Below the pieces are notes generated by a model, which worked only from the letters and a program-made list of their open reading frames with translations, was not told the origin of the DNA and made no database searches. DNA of 64,000 nucleotides from positions 25,975,036 to 26,039,035 of the forward strand of contig JAOWCC010001501.1 in the NCBI GenBank assembly GCA_030867875.1, read 5' to 3'. This DNA is from Actinernus sp. WN-2022. Lineage: Eukaryota; Cnidaria; Anthozoa; Actiniaria; Actinernidae. Shown piece by piece: positions 32,442 to 43,101 of this stretch (its first letter is position 1; each line of letters starts with the position of its first letter). The position numbers were made by a program, and so were the translations under genes.

Positions 32442-34624
32442 ATGCGACACTAATTATGATCGGTTTTTACAGGGAGGTTTTAACTTTTCAGGTGTTTCGT
32501 TTCAGTTGCACAAAGCCATGCAGTCAGTACAGATTGAACCGGATAGCTCGCAAATTATATAGCTCCAATAATACATAAGTTTTGAAGCCAATATCAATAT
32601 TGTCATAATCTACCTTAGTCTTGCGTTTAAGGCTGACAAGTTCCATACAAAAACACAGCGAATCTTTACATCATAGTACAACACCAGTTTTGCACCAGCT
32701 CGGTAGTCGCCTTTTGTTGTGCGTCTGATATTCTCGCCTTCCACACGCTTTTCCTCATCCTCCGAGTCTTCTGAACTTCTCTCACAATATCGTCTTCATC
32801 ATATTTTTGTTCTAGTACGAAATTGCTCTGCCATATCGATGAAAATCTACTCTAATTCCTAGCGTGTCAAAATTCTACAAAGAACACAAGTCGCTACAAG
32901 TCAGACGTAAGACTCCGGTGGGACACGTCACAGGAATTAATGTAAACAAAGTCTTCGCGGGGCCAACTTTGAGGGGCTCGTTCTCAACTCTGAAAACGTT
33001 TTATCAAATTTTAATACATTTTCTGAACGAAGTACATCTGAAAGATGCTTTTGAGCCCAAATGTGTTTTTCACCCGGTTTCTATTTTGGTTGAAAATCGA
33101 AAGCATACGGAAAATAGCACAAGATTTCCCGACAATGCAATGTTGATTTCCGACCAAAGCTACACGCCGCATCGAGAACATTTTATAGCCGGTTCTAGTT
33201 TTGCTTTAGCCTGCTTGCAGGCGGTGGAGGGTGTTTTTTCGCGCAGCAAACGGATCATCGAAGCGGCCGCCATATTGGCCGAGCGTGATTGAGACCTGGG
33301 ATCGAATGACAAATGGAGGGGGGTGGGGAAGAACAAGCAGATCTGAAAGACCGCCTGCACGAAAACCCCTGCAGGGCGCTTTCCATTAAACCAAAAAAAA
33401 CGAAAATTCCGGTCAGAAATCAAATGTAACAGTTTCGGAAATTGAGGTGGTCCTCTTTTTCCGAAAATTCCGGTTCGACCGAAATTTTCTGTTCCATTCA
33501 AAATTCCCGGTTTAGATTTGCTGTGATTTGCCAGTTTTGAGAATTGAAATCGAGGCTACTAATAACGGGGTAGTTTCTGCGAATGGAACGCGTATTTTTT
33601 CCGACCAGTTTGTCTAATTCGAAAAATCCCGTTCCATTCGACATTTGACTGAATTACCGGTCGTTTTGGTTGAATGGATATGATTGGCTGAAACGGTGTC
33701 AATCAAAGCTTATCGCGGCAAGTGCTGAAAGGAATAAGTGTAGCCTGCGAAGCGGCGTAACTAGCCGATAAGAGTTCTGTATAAGTGAGCTTGCAGTTGA
33801 TAAAATATGGCGAGTAATACAAAAGGCTTTATCTTTTTTGAAGACTAAGGTGAAGTACCCTAGTTGCAGAGGTTTTCTAGAGAGAACAGCCACGGAGAAA
33901 GAGCCGCGAAGGCGGCGATCGGCGAACTGCAAGAGGTTTGTTGTCGAGTTCTCTTTTCGCAAGTTCGTAAACCGTAAATATCAGACTCTGTATATATATA
34001 GCTTCCTCCTGCTCCGTTTTCAAAGTTATCTCCTTCAGATTGCACTGTGCTGGTCACGCAACAATCGCCAGGTTAATTTATTTACATAATTTAATACAGT
34101 CAATCAAGATGGCGGAGGGCCCGCGAGGAACTTTCTCTCTCATTTGGAGTCCCATCTCTCAAATGTAAGCAGTTTAATGTTTTATTTAACTTCACTCGTG
34201 CGAAAGCCTTCCAACAGGCTCAGGATATTTCAACTGGCGCTATTGTCGGAGCCGAAGGACCGCGTTTTTTACCCAGATGGCCAGTGATTTTATATACGAC
34301 GTACGACGACCTGAAGCCAGTGAAGGGGCCAGGATCCGGAAAGCTAAAATTCGAAGAAATAGATATTGAAATCTATAAGCCATCGCCTCGCTGTGCTGCA
34401 TTTGAAGGCACTTCAAGACCAATATAATGAGTCTCTTAAAAACTGTCAGAGATTTAAATTTACCGTAAGTTGGATCGACCACTTAAATGAGGCAGAGACA
34501 CAGTCAGAGAGTATTGAGATCAAGTTACAATGTATTTCGTTCCAGCGAGGATATTGACCTAGCGGAAACGGTACAAGCTGTCGAAGGATTTTACTTATAA
34601 CCATCCACGTCTACTTAACAACAG
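32442..34624. other. Largely unassigned region, 2.2 kb
   Basis: Short frames on both strands (for example about 32,864-33,292 plus and 33,160-33,501 minus) overlap each other and match no family I know. A possible exon is described at 34,109-34,164. The GGCGGCGATCGGCGAACTGC phrase at about 33,910 resembles one at 1,430-1,450. Confidence 0.3.
34109..34164 (+). CDS. Weak candidate host first exon
   Basis: An ATG in strong context (AAGATGGCG) opens 18 codons (MAEGPRGTFSLIWSPISQ) and reaches a GTAAGC donor at 34,165. The preceding sequence is not repeat-like. Too short to identify; shown only as a possibility. Confidence 0.2.
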
Positions 34625-34905
34625 GAATAGTTATGTGCCAAGGCATGGGCAAAGATTACAGATGAAAGTAGAGAACTTAATGAATGAAGAAAGAGAGGTC
34701 ACGCGCGACATGCTTGAGAACATGTTCAACACTTTATGTTATACTAAGAAAACAAAACAAGTTACGGAGCCTGCAAGTTCACAAGTCAATGAGAAACCCC
34801 AAGGCCTGTAGTTTTGGATCAACATATCCTTGAAACTCCAAAAGCAACATACACATGAGTCAAATTCAAACCGGAAGAGACGGAATTCTTTAGATTCTTC
34901 ACGAG
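34625..34905 (+). repeat. Dispersed repeat, second copy of 1,455-1,800
   Basis: Carries the same CATGCTTGAGAACATGTTCA, GTTATACTAAGAAAACAAAA and CAAACCGGAAGAGACGGAAT sequence as the minus strand of 1,455-1,800. Coding is interrupted in this copy; a plus-strand frame of about 110 codons continues through 35,171 and was perhaps part of the original element's protein. Confidence 0.55.
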
Positions 34906-36426
34906 GATTGTTAGCCCGCAATAAGAACTCTCTCGCTGATTTAATGACCTTGATTTGTAACATGGAGGCTGACCTAACTGATATGCGTAATGAATTCTTA
35001 CTCTCGTCACATCAAAACACGAATCAAGAAACGAAACTCAGTCATTTGGAAGACAAATTAGTGCAGCAAGATAATATATACAAGACCGAAATCAAGATGC
35101 TGTCATATATGGACAGCGTAATGGACTCGTCAAGAACAGCAGCTAAAGTCACAAAGAGGCCCACAAATTGACCACGAATACAATTAACACTAGAAGTAAT
35201 CATAGATTATCAAAGTGCGTTCGACTTATATTTTGTAAGAGAAAGGACTGTGGTATTAAACACAAAAGGCTGAAAGATTGCTGCAATGATGTGGATAGCA
35301 GTGTAAATATTTTTGTATAAGAAAGGATTGGGCTTCCTGTGGTAACAGAAATCTACACCCAACAGACACTGGAAGAACGCTGCAGTAATGTGGACTACAT
35401 TGTACATTGTCAATATTAACAGTGACTTAGCCTACTGTGGGTATAAAATATCATATGCAACAATGTTTGTTTTTAAATAATGTGAATAGTTTTGAATGTT
35501 TTGACTAAAAGTTACACAAGAGAATGCATCAGTTTGGTTAAATTAAATACATGTAGGTCATCAAATAATTGACAGAGATAGAGAAAAATTGAGATTGTAA
35601 CACTGATCATGTATTTAGATGTAGTTATCAGTTGAATTGCTAAAAATTGTGATTGGAGTCAGTGCAGAAGAAAATCAACCCAATATGGATGTGTATAAAC
35701 TGCATTCCAGATTTTCAAGTCTGTAACTTCAAGTGAGACCATTAGGCTGGCCTCAGGAGGTAATTTAATGATTTCTAATCAATGTTATCAACTGTTCTCC
35801 AGCTTAGAACATACATGTACATGTAGCTATATAACAGACAAACTGTACTCTAGTTCCTGGCTGCCACCAGAGTATAATGTACTTCGTGAACAATGATTTG
35901 CTGTCTGGAGTACAGTGTAAAATACTGTGATTGGAATTATTGTAGAACACAATCAACCCAATACAAATGTGCCTGTCAGTTCCTAGGATTGAGGTTATTC
36001 TTCAAGCCTGTTCAAGTGAAACCAAGGCTGGCTCCATGATACACAATAATAAATTATGTGTTCACTGCTGGGAGGTCATTTGATAATTTGTTGTTTATGC
36101 TGATGATTGCATTCCAGTGTAGAACATAAACCATATATAATTTATGTGTATAAACTGCACTCCAGTTACTGTAAACCATTCAGATTATTCCTCAAGTGAG
36201 ATGATGCAAGGCTGGCTGCTCATTTAATAATCTCTAATTGATGTTGATGACTGCACTCCAGTGTAAAACATAAACCATTAAATACATGTAATACACATGT
36301 ATAAATGTACAGTACACTATTCTCCAGTTACTTAGTGCCACAACAGCATTGTTCAGATGAGATCAAGGTTAGCTGCTGAATATTGACTAAGTGTTCACTG
36401 TCATTTCAAAATAATTTCTGATCAAT
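34906..36426. repeat. AT-rich degenerate tandem repeats
   Basis: From about 35,640 to 36,430 phrases such as AAACTGCATTCCAG, CTCCAGTGTAGAACATAAAC, CAAGGCTGGCTGCT and TCTAATCAATGTT recur at irregular spacing of 150-300 bp. This is an old tandem array, interrupted by the Ty3 element whose 5-bp duplication starts at 36,427. No coding capacity after 35,171. Confidence 0.5.
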
Positions 36427-36431
36427 GTTGG

Positions 36432-36636
36432 TGTAACAAGTTGCGTGACTTGTTTTACCTACCATTTTGATTATACTAATGTACCACAGCCAATCAGAGC
36501 ACGTCACGCTTGAGTGTCTACACGTGGCAGTAAAACTACTGAGACGGTCGGCTAGAACTCGTACGAGATCCTCAGTTGTATATGGCTTATTGTTTAGGAA
36601 TAAACCACTAGTAAAAACCCAAGACCACGTCTTACA
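36432..36636 (+). repeat. Ty3 5' LTR
   Basis: 205 bp with TG...CA ends. Contains a TATATGG box at about 36,580 and a GAATAAAC polyadenylation-like signal at about 36,598. The short open frame inside is also in the 3' LTR and is not a gene. Confidence 0.95.
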
Positions 36637-36705
36637 TGGCGGCAGCGGTAAACTACTAACACAGAGTAAATCAGCAACGGTGCTTTGGTCATTTCGAATG
36701 AAAAT

Positions 36706-39700
36706 ATGGCCTCAGGATTTGCGTTACCGCCTCCGGCGCCTCTAGAAATACACAGCTCGAACGCTTCAGAGAAATGGAAGAAATTTCGTCTGGCATGGAG
36801 AAATTATCTTCTCGCTACAGAATTGAACAAGAAGTCTGAACAGGTTCAAGTTGCAACCCTTCTCACAGTAATTGGAGAGGAAGCTCGTGAGGTTTTCTCT
36901 ACGTTCACAGGCTGGGCAAATGAAGGAGATGAAGCAAAGATTATCCCGGTGACCGAGAAATTTGAAGCGTATTGTATGCCACGCAGGAATGTCCCGTTTG
37001 AACGATACCGGTTCAATCGACGTATGCAGGAACCTGGAGAATCGTACGACCAGTACAAGACCGCCCTACGAAAGCTAGCAGAAGGATGCGATTTTGGCAC
37101 AATTACACCGGAAGAAATCCTCAGGGACCGGGTAATATTTGGCATAAGTGACACCAAAGTGCGAGAGAGACTGCTAAGAGAAACAAATCTTAGCCTAGCT
37201 AAAACAGATGAGATTTGTCATGCGTCTGAGAGTATGCTGGCCCAAATGAGAATCGTGGGTGACACCACAGGATCTGAAGTAAATCGAACAACAGACCAAG
37301 AACGCCCGAAGTCGGTCTCTAGAAGAAATAAAAACACACGAAGATCGACACACAAAGGTCAAGGACAAGGCAAATGTGGCAACTGCGGGTATCAACATCC
37401 GGCAAATCCGGAATCGTGTCCCGCAAAGGGAAAGGACTGCCTGAACTGTGAAATGAAAAATCACTTCGCTGCAGTGTGTAGACAAAAAGAAGTCAAAGTG
37501 ACCGAAGATCCAGAAGACGATGAATCGGAAGTCTACCAAACAGAAGAGATTTCAGCAATTAAACTGGACGATTCGCAGCTAGTGTCATTGAAGCTGGAAT
37601 CTGGCAGTTTCATTCGCTTTCAACCAGACACGGGGGCCCAGTGTAACGTGATACCGCTACACATATACAAAATGGCATCGAAGGATAGTCAGCTTGAGAA
37701 GGTGAAACCACTCAAAGCCGCCCTTGTCGCTTATGGGGGCTCGAAGATAAAGGTAATCGGGCAAGTACGTATACGCGTTTGGAGGGGCGAGGCTACGTGT
37801 CTACTAGACTGCCGACTAGTGGACAGCAACGAGATTCGCCCAATCTTAGGTCGGAAGGCATGTTTAGGAATGAACATTATTGTTTACAAAGACAATGACC
37901 TGTTGAATAAACCACAGACAGACAAAGCCCAAGTATGCGCCATAGAGGACCAGCACACCGTGTTGACCAAACAAGAGCTGCTGACAAAGTTCCCGAAGGT
38001 CTTCGGCGAGGGAATCGGGCAGTTAGATGGCACATATAAGATACGACTCGATGAGACAGTCTCGCCAGTTAAGCATGCACCCCGACGCATTGCAGTTGCG
38101 CTCAAGCCCAAGCTTAGGGATGCTCTGGATGATCTTGTGGCCCAAGAAGTCATAGCGCCCGTGACAACGCCCACAGAGTGGATCAGCTCCATCGTGGCCG
38201 TTCCTAAAAAGAACGGAAAACTTCGTATCTGTTTAGACCCGAAGGACCTAAACCGCGCCATTCAAAGAGAGAATTATCAGCTCCCAACAATTGAAGACAT
38301 TGCAACACGGCTACATGGGGCAAAGGTCTTCACAATGATGGATGTGCGAAATGGCTTTTGGCACGTGAGCCTAGAGGAAGAATCAACCTACCTGACGACC
38401 TTCCAGACACCATTTGGCCGCTATCGGTGGAAACGCATGCCCTTTGGAATTTCCTCAGCACCAGAGGTTTTCCAGAGGAGAATGCATGAATTCATTGAAG
38501 GCCTCGACGGCATTGAGGTAGTAGCAGATGATTTTCTCGCGGTTGGGTTTGGCGACTCGTTTGAAGAAGCAACCCGGGACCACGACAGGCACCTGTTGGC
38601 ATTTCTGAAGCGATGTGAAGAACGAAATGTCAGACTGAACGACGAGAAGTTCAAGCTGAGGCAGCCAGAAGTGCTATTCATTGGACACACGGCGACGGAC
38701 AAGGGACTCCGAGTGGACCCTGCTAAAGTTCGAGCCGTTGTTGAGATGCCAACTCCAACAGATAAAGCGGGTGTGCAGAGACTCCTTGGAGTGGCACAGT
38801 ACCTCGCTAAGTTCCTCCCTCACCTGTCAGACATCACGAAACCACTAAGGGAGTTGACACAGAGTGATGTTCTGTGGTTCTGGGGTGATGCACAACAAAC
38901 TGCACTTGACAGACTAAAGGATGCAGTCACGAGCACCCCTGTACTGCGTTACTACAACATAGACGAAGAAGTGACCCTACAGTGTGACGCATCGCAATCA
39001 GGACTAGGTGCTGCTATGATGCAAAACGGTCAGCCAGTCGCTTATGCGTCGCGAGCATTGACGCCAGCGGAAACACGATATGCGCAGATCGAAAAAGAGT
39101 TGCTTGCGATAGTCTTCGCTTGTGATCGTTTTGAAGCCTATGTGTATGGCCGCGAACTGGTCAACATTGAAAGCGATCACAAGCCACTGGAGCCTATTTT
39201 CCTAAAGCCGCTGTCTTCAGCTCCATCGCGTCTGCAGCGCATGCTCTTGCGACTGCAGAAATACAGTCTGCACGTCAGATACAAGAAAGGGAAAGACATG
39301 CACCTTGCAGACACGCTGAGTCGAGCGTATCTTCCGGAAGTCAACACATGCGCCTTCACCAGAGAGTTGGAGGATATCGATCATCGTACTTGGCTTCCAG
39401 TGACCGAAGACCGATGGCAGCAGCTAAAGAACGCTGCGGCTGATGATCCTGTACAGCAAAGGCTCCGCGCGGTCATAATGCAAGGCTGGCCAGACAACAG
39501 AGCTGAGGTACCAGAGTACGCACAGGCTTACTTTGACGTGCGCGACTCACTAACCATACAGGATGAGCTGATATTTAAAGGACAACTACTGGTGGTCCCA
39601 ACAGTCATGCGCAAGCAACTGATCGAAGAAATTCATTCAACGCACATAGGCATCGAAGCATGCATACGAAGGGCAAGAGATATCTTCTACTGGCCACGCA

Positions 39701-40710
39701 TGGCAACAGAGCTCAAAGATTACATTGCCAAGTGCGACATATGTCTCGCGCATCGCAGTGGTCAAGGGAAAGAGCCCCTCATGCAACATGAGCTTGTCGC
39801 CCGCCCATGGGCTAAAGTCTGCGCTGATCTCTGCGACTTTGATAACCGAACACTGTTAGTTATGTGCGACTATTACAGTAACTACATTGAAGTAGCCCGT
39901 CTAACTACAACAACGTCCCGCAGTGTGATCAAGGAAATGAAGGCAGTGTTTGCTAGGTTCGGGGTTCCAGACACCCTTATCACAGATAATGGGCCTCAGT
40001 TTTCATCTGCGGAGTTTGCTGTGTTCGCAAAAACATGGAGGTTTGAACACAAGACCTCTTCACCACACTACCCCCAGTCAAATGGAAAGGCTGAGAATGC
40101 TGTCAAGACAGTGAAGAGACTGTTCTCCAAGTGCAAGGAAGCCGGAAAGTCAGAGTTTCAGGCACTACTAGACTGGCGCAACACGCCCTCTGCAGGAATC
40201 GGTACCAGCCCAGCCCAGCGTCTCATGGGACGGAGGTGCAAGACACTTCTTCCAGTTGCCGGCTCTCTGCTGCAGCCACAATTTGCAACGGAAGAAGATA
40301 CCCGTGCTCTGATTGGAGTCAAGCAACGCCAACAACACTATTACGACAAGCATAGCAAACCCTTGGATCCAATCAGCATTGGAGAAACAGTCCGCATGAA
40401 ACTCCCCGGGCAGAACAGATGGGATGCAGGCACATGCACAGGTCAAGTTGGACCCAGGAGTTACGAAGTCAAGGTCGGTCCCGGAATCTACAGACGTAAC
40501 CGGAGACAGCTTGTCAGTACGGGTGAGCAGCATCTAGGTCTACAACAGCAGGACCCAGTACCCGATGACCGCTCACAGGATATCACAGCTGAACCGATGG
40601 AAGGACCACCAGACGAACCGGCTAGTGCGAGCCGTGAACCAACCACCCTGAGACGATCAGCACGGAAGGGCAAAGCCCCAGAGTGGCATAAGGATTATCA
40701 CATCCCTTGA
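36706..40710 (+). CDS. Ty3/gypsy gag-pol polyprotein
   Basis: 1,334 residues in one frame from the ATG at 36,706; the frame is open upstream but has no earlier ATG. Order: gag-like region (1-200); two zinc-knuckle-like Cys clusters at about 224-258 (CGNCGYQHPANPESC; CLNCEMKNHFAAVC); aspartic protease DTGA at 308-311; reverse transcriptase at about 470-640 (FTMMDVRNGFWH, then VADDFLAVG as the YxDD equivalent, here V-A-D-D); RNase H at about 755-870 (LQCDASQSGLGAAM, IEKELLAIV, ESDHKPL, ADTLSRA); integrase with a Cys pair at about 1,010 (CDICLAH) and catalytic Asp and Glu (VCADLCDF, TDNGPQF, SNGKAENAV). Gag and pol are not separated by a stop, so product ratios must be set otherwise. All catalytic motifs are intact. 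Confidence 0.95.
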   Translation: MASGFALPPPAPLEIHSSNASEKWKKFRLAWRNYLLATELNKKSEQVQVATLLTVIGEEAREVFSTFTGWANEGDEAKIIPVTEKFEAYCMPRRNVPFERYRFNRRMQEPGESYDQYKTALRKLAEGCDFGTITPEEILRDRVIFGISDTKVRERLLRETNLSLAKTDEICHASESMLAQMRIVGDTTGSEVNRTTDQERPKSVSRRNKNTRRSTHKGQGQGKCGNCGYQHPANPESCPAKGKDCLNCEMKNHFAAVCRQKEVKVTEDPEDDESEVYQTEEISAIKLDDSQLVSLKLESGSFIRFQPDTGAQCNVIPLHIYKMASKDSQLEKVKPLKAALVAYGGSKIKVIGQVRIRVWRGEATCLLDCRLVDSNEIRPILGRKACLGMNIIVYKDNDLLNKPQTDKAQVCAIEDQHTVLTKQELLTKFPKVFGEGIGQLDGTYKIRLDETVSPVKHAPRRIAVALKPKLRDALDDLVAQEVIAPVTTPTEWISSIVAVPKKNGKLRICLDPKDLNRAIQRENYQLPTIEDIATRLHGAKVFTMMDVRNGFWHVSLEEESTYLTTFQTPFGRYRWKRMPFGISSAPEVFQRRMHEFIEGLDGIEVVADDFLAVGFGDSFEEATRDHDRHLLAFLKRCEERNVRLNDEKFKLRQPEVLFIGHTATDKGLRVDPAKVRAVVEMPTPTDKAGVQRLLGVAQYLAKFLPHLSDITKPLRELTQSDVLWFWGDAQQTALDRLKDAVTSTPVLRYYNIDEEVTLQCDASQSGLGAAMMQNGQPVAYASRALTPAETRYAQIEKELLAIVFACDRFEAYVYGRELVNIESDHKPLEPIFLKPLSSAPSRLQRMLLRLQKYSLHVRYKKGKDMHLADTLSRAYLPEVNTCAFTRELEDIDHRTWLPVTEDRWQQLKNAAADDPVQQRLRAVIMQGWPDNRAEVPEYAQAYFDVRDSLTIQDELIFKGQLLVVPTVMRKQLIEEIHSTHIGIEACIRRARDIFYWPRMATELKDYIAKCDICLAHRSGQGKEPLMQHELVARPWAKVCADLCDFDNRTLLVMCDYYSNYIEVARLTTTTSRSVIKEMKAVFARFGVPDTLITDNGPQFSSAEFAVFAKTWRFEHKTSSPHYPQSNGKAENAVKTVKRLFSKCKEAGKSEFQALLDWRNTPSAGIGTSPAQRLMGRRCKTLLPVAGSLLQPQFATEEDTRALIGVKQRQQHYYDKHSKPLDPISIGETVRMKLPGQNRWDAGTCTGQVGPRSYEVKVGPGIYRRNRRQLVSTGEQHLGLQQQDPVPDDRSQDITAEPMEGPPDEPASASREPTTLRRSARKGKAPEWHKDYHIP

Positions 40711-40784
40711 CTATGTCATCAGTTTAGAGACTGTAGACATTATTTTATGTTACATGTATGTTTGTTCGGTTAGAAAAAGGAAGA

Positions 40785-40989
40785 TGTAACAAGTTGCGTG
40801 ACTTGTTTTACCTACCATTTTGATTATACTAATGTACCACAGCCAATCAGAGCACGTCACGCTTGAGTGTCTACACGTGGCAGTAAAACTACTGAGACGG
40901 TCGGCTAGAACTCGTACGAGATCCTCAGTTGTATATGGCTTATTGTTTAGGAATAAACCACTAGTAAAAACCCAAGACCACGTCTTACA
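40785..40989 (+). repeat. Ty3 3' LTR
   Basis: I see no difference between this and the 5' LTR. Preceded by a purine tract and followed by the GTTGG duplication. Confidence 0.95.
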
Positions 40990-40994
40990 GTTGG

Positions 40995-41799
40995 TAGCTA
41001 TACAAATGTAGATTACACAGTTGCAATGAAGAGTATACTTTGTAGTTCTTTCATTTTGTGTTGATATCCAAGTTCATTAACTGAGTACAACTTGATATAT
41101 CCATGTGTTGTTATACTGTCGAATAATTCCTCTTACTGGGAGGTACATGTATTGTGTACCCTGGATACAATGTTAATATCATGCTCCATTAGTGGTTTGT
41201 ATAACCAAGATGCAAAGATGCACTGTATGTGGTGTTAAGCAGCCTCATAGATAGTGCTCTCCAGGTACAGCATGTCTAGTTCTTGATATCTGTAGTTTTG
41301 GTATCTGAATAAAGAAATTTAAGCACAATTTAATACAGTGAGTAATATATGTTGACAGAATTTGTGTTTGCATGTTTCATATCCACTTTGTTCTATAAAG
41401 TTAAAAATACATTATTTGTCTGTTTAGCCCCTAATTCCGTAAAGAATAAACAAAAAAACTTACCATTTATTCAAACCGAAGAACAATCAATCTGTTATGT
41501 AAAGGTGCATAATAAATACAGTACTCTCATGAGCCTGTGCCTAAATTTGACTAAAATATATGTACAGTATACATGGTTAAGAGGGGATTGTACATGTCAT
41601 ACCTTTGTAGCTACATTGTGTAAATGTGGAAAAATGTCAAAAGTCCTAACAATGCAGGACTTGCGATGTTTTGAAGTGCAATATATAACTGATCACTTTA
41701 GCATTTTTATGTCATGTTGCATATTGGACTTATAAAAATAATAACTATTAGCAGTTGATATTATGAAATATTTTTTGCAAGTCCATCAAGTCGAATTTC
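40995..41799. other. AT-rich intergenic
   Basis: Continues the repeat-like sequence interrupted by the Ty3 element (CTCTCCAGGTACAGCATG, CTGTAGTTTTGG phrases). The short plus-strand frame at 41,349-41,735 is unconvincing. The 3' end of the minus-strand Helitron should lie here, but I could not place a CTRR end with confidence. Confidence 0.3.
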
Positions 41800-43101
41800 T
41801 TATTCAAGTCTGAATTTTAAATTGATAGACTTTTTAAGACTTGTGAGCCGTTCAAAGGTCATGGGTTCAACAATGCAAGATGAAAGTGTTCTGACTCTGC
41901 TTATGCTGCTTATGGCTACATATGAAATTCCTGCAGTTCTTTCAGTCTGACCTATGTCAATCCATGCCTTTGGAAGGGTTAATCCTTGGCTCTTGTGTAT
42001 AGTTATTGCCCAAGCAAGTTTCAAAGGCAGCTGTTTTCTCTCATGCAAACCATCTAATGTTTGAGAGGTTAAAACTGTTATTGGGCATATTGGCACACAT
42101 GCTGGAATACTATCACTGATAGATGGACCTTTGTAGTCATCAAATTTCACAATAACAGCCACAGGTAAGTCAGGAGGCTGCTGATTGTTTGCATAAATAA
42201 AGTCTATAAGAGTTCCAGTTGCACCATTGCAAAGTCCAACATATATCTGTCCACAAATTCATGGTAAGCATAATTTGTGCCCCCTTTGCAAGGAAAATGC
42301 AAGGCTCTAATCCAGACATCTCATCAGGGCTAGCTTTCTTAGCTAAATCACTTGAATGGCGTGCATTGACACGTGCTATATATTGGCTGGTGAAGGGCTG
42401 ATAACTGTTCAAAGTTGAAATTGGCAACTTCTTCATTGCTAAAGTAGAGCCTTGTGGCATCTTGAAATTCGGTCAGATTTTGTACCTAATTTTGTGGAAG
42501 GCTGTCGAGTCAAGAGAAGTTTCCAGTCTGTCTCGATCATTACAATCGCCTGTGCGTAGCCGCATAAGTAAATCTCTAAACTGAGTTTGCTGTGGGTTTA
42601 AGCCTTGAACTCTCTGGTTTACTGATAGTTAACCACACTACTAAACATGTAATATGCTAAATGACCTTGTTCGCCTACAGAACTGGAGGGTTTAGAATGG
42701 TACAATGGCTTATCAGCTACTGGAGGTAATTGACCAGGGTCACCAACTAATATGATGGATATACCACCAAACACTTCATCACTTATGCCTGTCGCTTGGC
42801 TGCAGCGTCTATCAATCCAGCCAAACATTTTTTGTCCCAGCATAGAGTATTTGTCAACAAGGATATACTTGTTCTCTTTCAGGTTGTTTTGTAGTCTGAT
42901 AAGACCTTGCCCAGTTAAGTCTTTGTTACCTCTTGAGCCAACAGGAAGTTTTAACAGTGAATGGATAGTAGAACCGTTTATGTTATACGAGGCCTTGCCA
43001 GTTGTGGCAGTGACTGCACAAGAGCGCTGAAGTAGGTTTCGAATGGCATTAATTAGGTAACTTTTACCTGTACCAGCAACACCAACTACAATAAGTAACA
43101 A
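41800..43101 (-). pseudogene. Helitron PIF1-type helicase domain
   Basis: Minus-strand pieces, in order: Walker A GVAGTGKS (near 43,080); a motif-Ia-like region with TTGKASYNINGSTIHSLL; the Walker B region ILVDKYSML; GDPGQLPPV; then, after frame breaks near 42,620-42,460 and 42,165, the last motif LAWAITIHKSQGLTLPKAW and AGISYVAISSISRV. These are the superfamily 1 PIF1-family motifs of Helitron Rep-helicase proteins, which unwind DNA during rolling-circle-like transposition. The Walker B acidic pair, normally DE, reads DK. With at least three frame breaks the protein is dead. A further one-base frame break near 43,090 separates it from the upstream part. Confidence 0.85.

Larger units (their letters stand above)
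36427..40994 (+). mobile_element. Complete Ty3/gypsy LTR retrotransposon
   Basis: LTRs at 36,432-36,636 and 40,785-40,989 (205 bp each, no difference seen) start TGTAAC and end TTACA. The 5-bp duplication GTTGG flanks both ends (36,427-36,431; 40,990-40,994). A primer-binding-like TGGCGGCAGCGG follows the left LTR at 36,637. A purine tract (GAAAAAGGAAGA, 40,773-40,784) precedes the right LTR. One intact gag-pol frame lies between. Apparently identical LTRs and the open frame indicate recent insertion. Confidence 0.95.

Noticed and set aside
32660..32870. Minus-strand stretch with an acidic and basic coding look
   Set aside because: Two frames are similarly plausible, neither has clear splice sites or a start, and no family resemblance was seen.
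36467..36745. 92-codon frame at the Ty3 left end
   Set aside because: It lies in the LTR and recurs in the right LTR. It is regulatory sequence, not a gene.
41349..41735. 128-codon plus-strand frame near the Helitron end
   Set aside because: AT-rich, no recognisable domain and no supporting promoter or splice structure. Probably chance.
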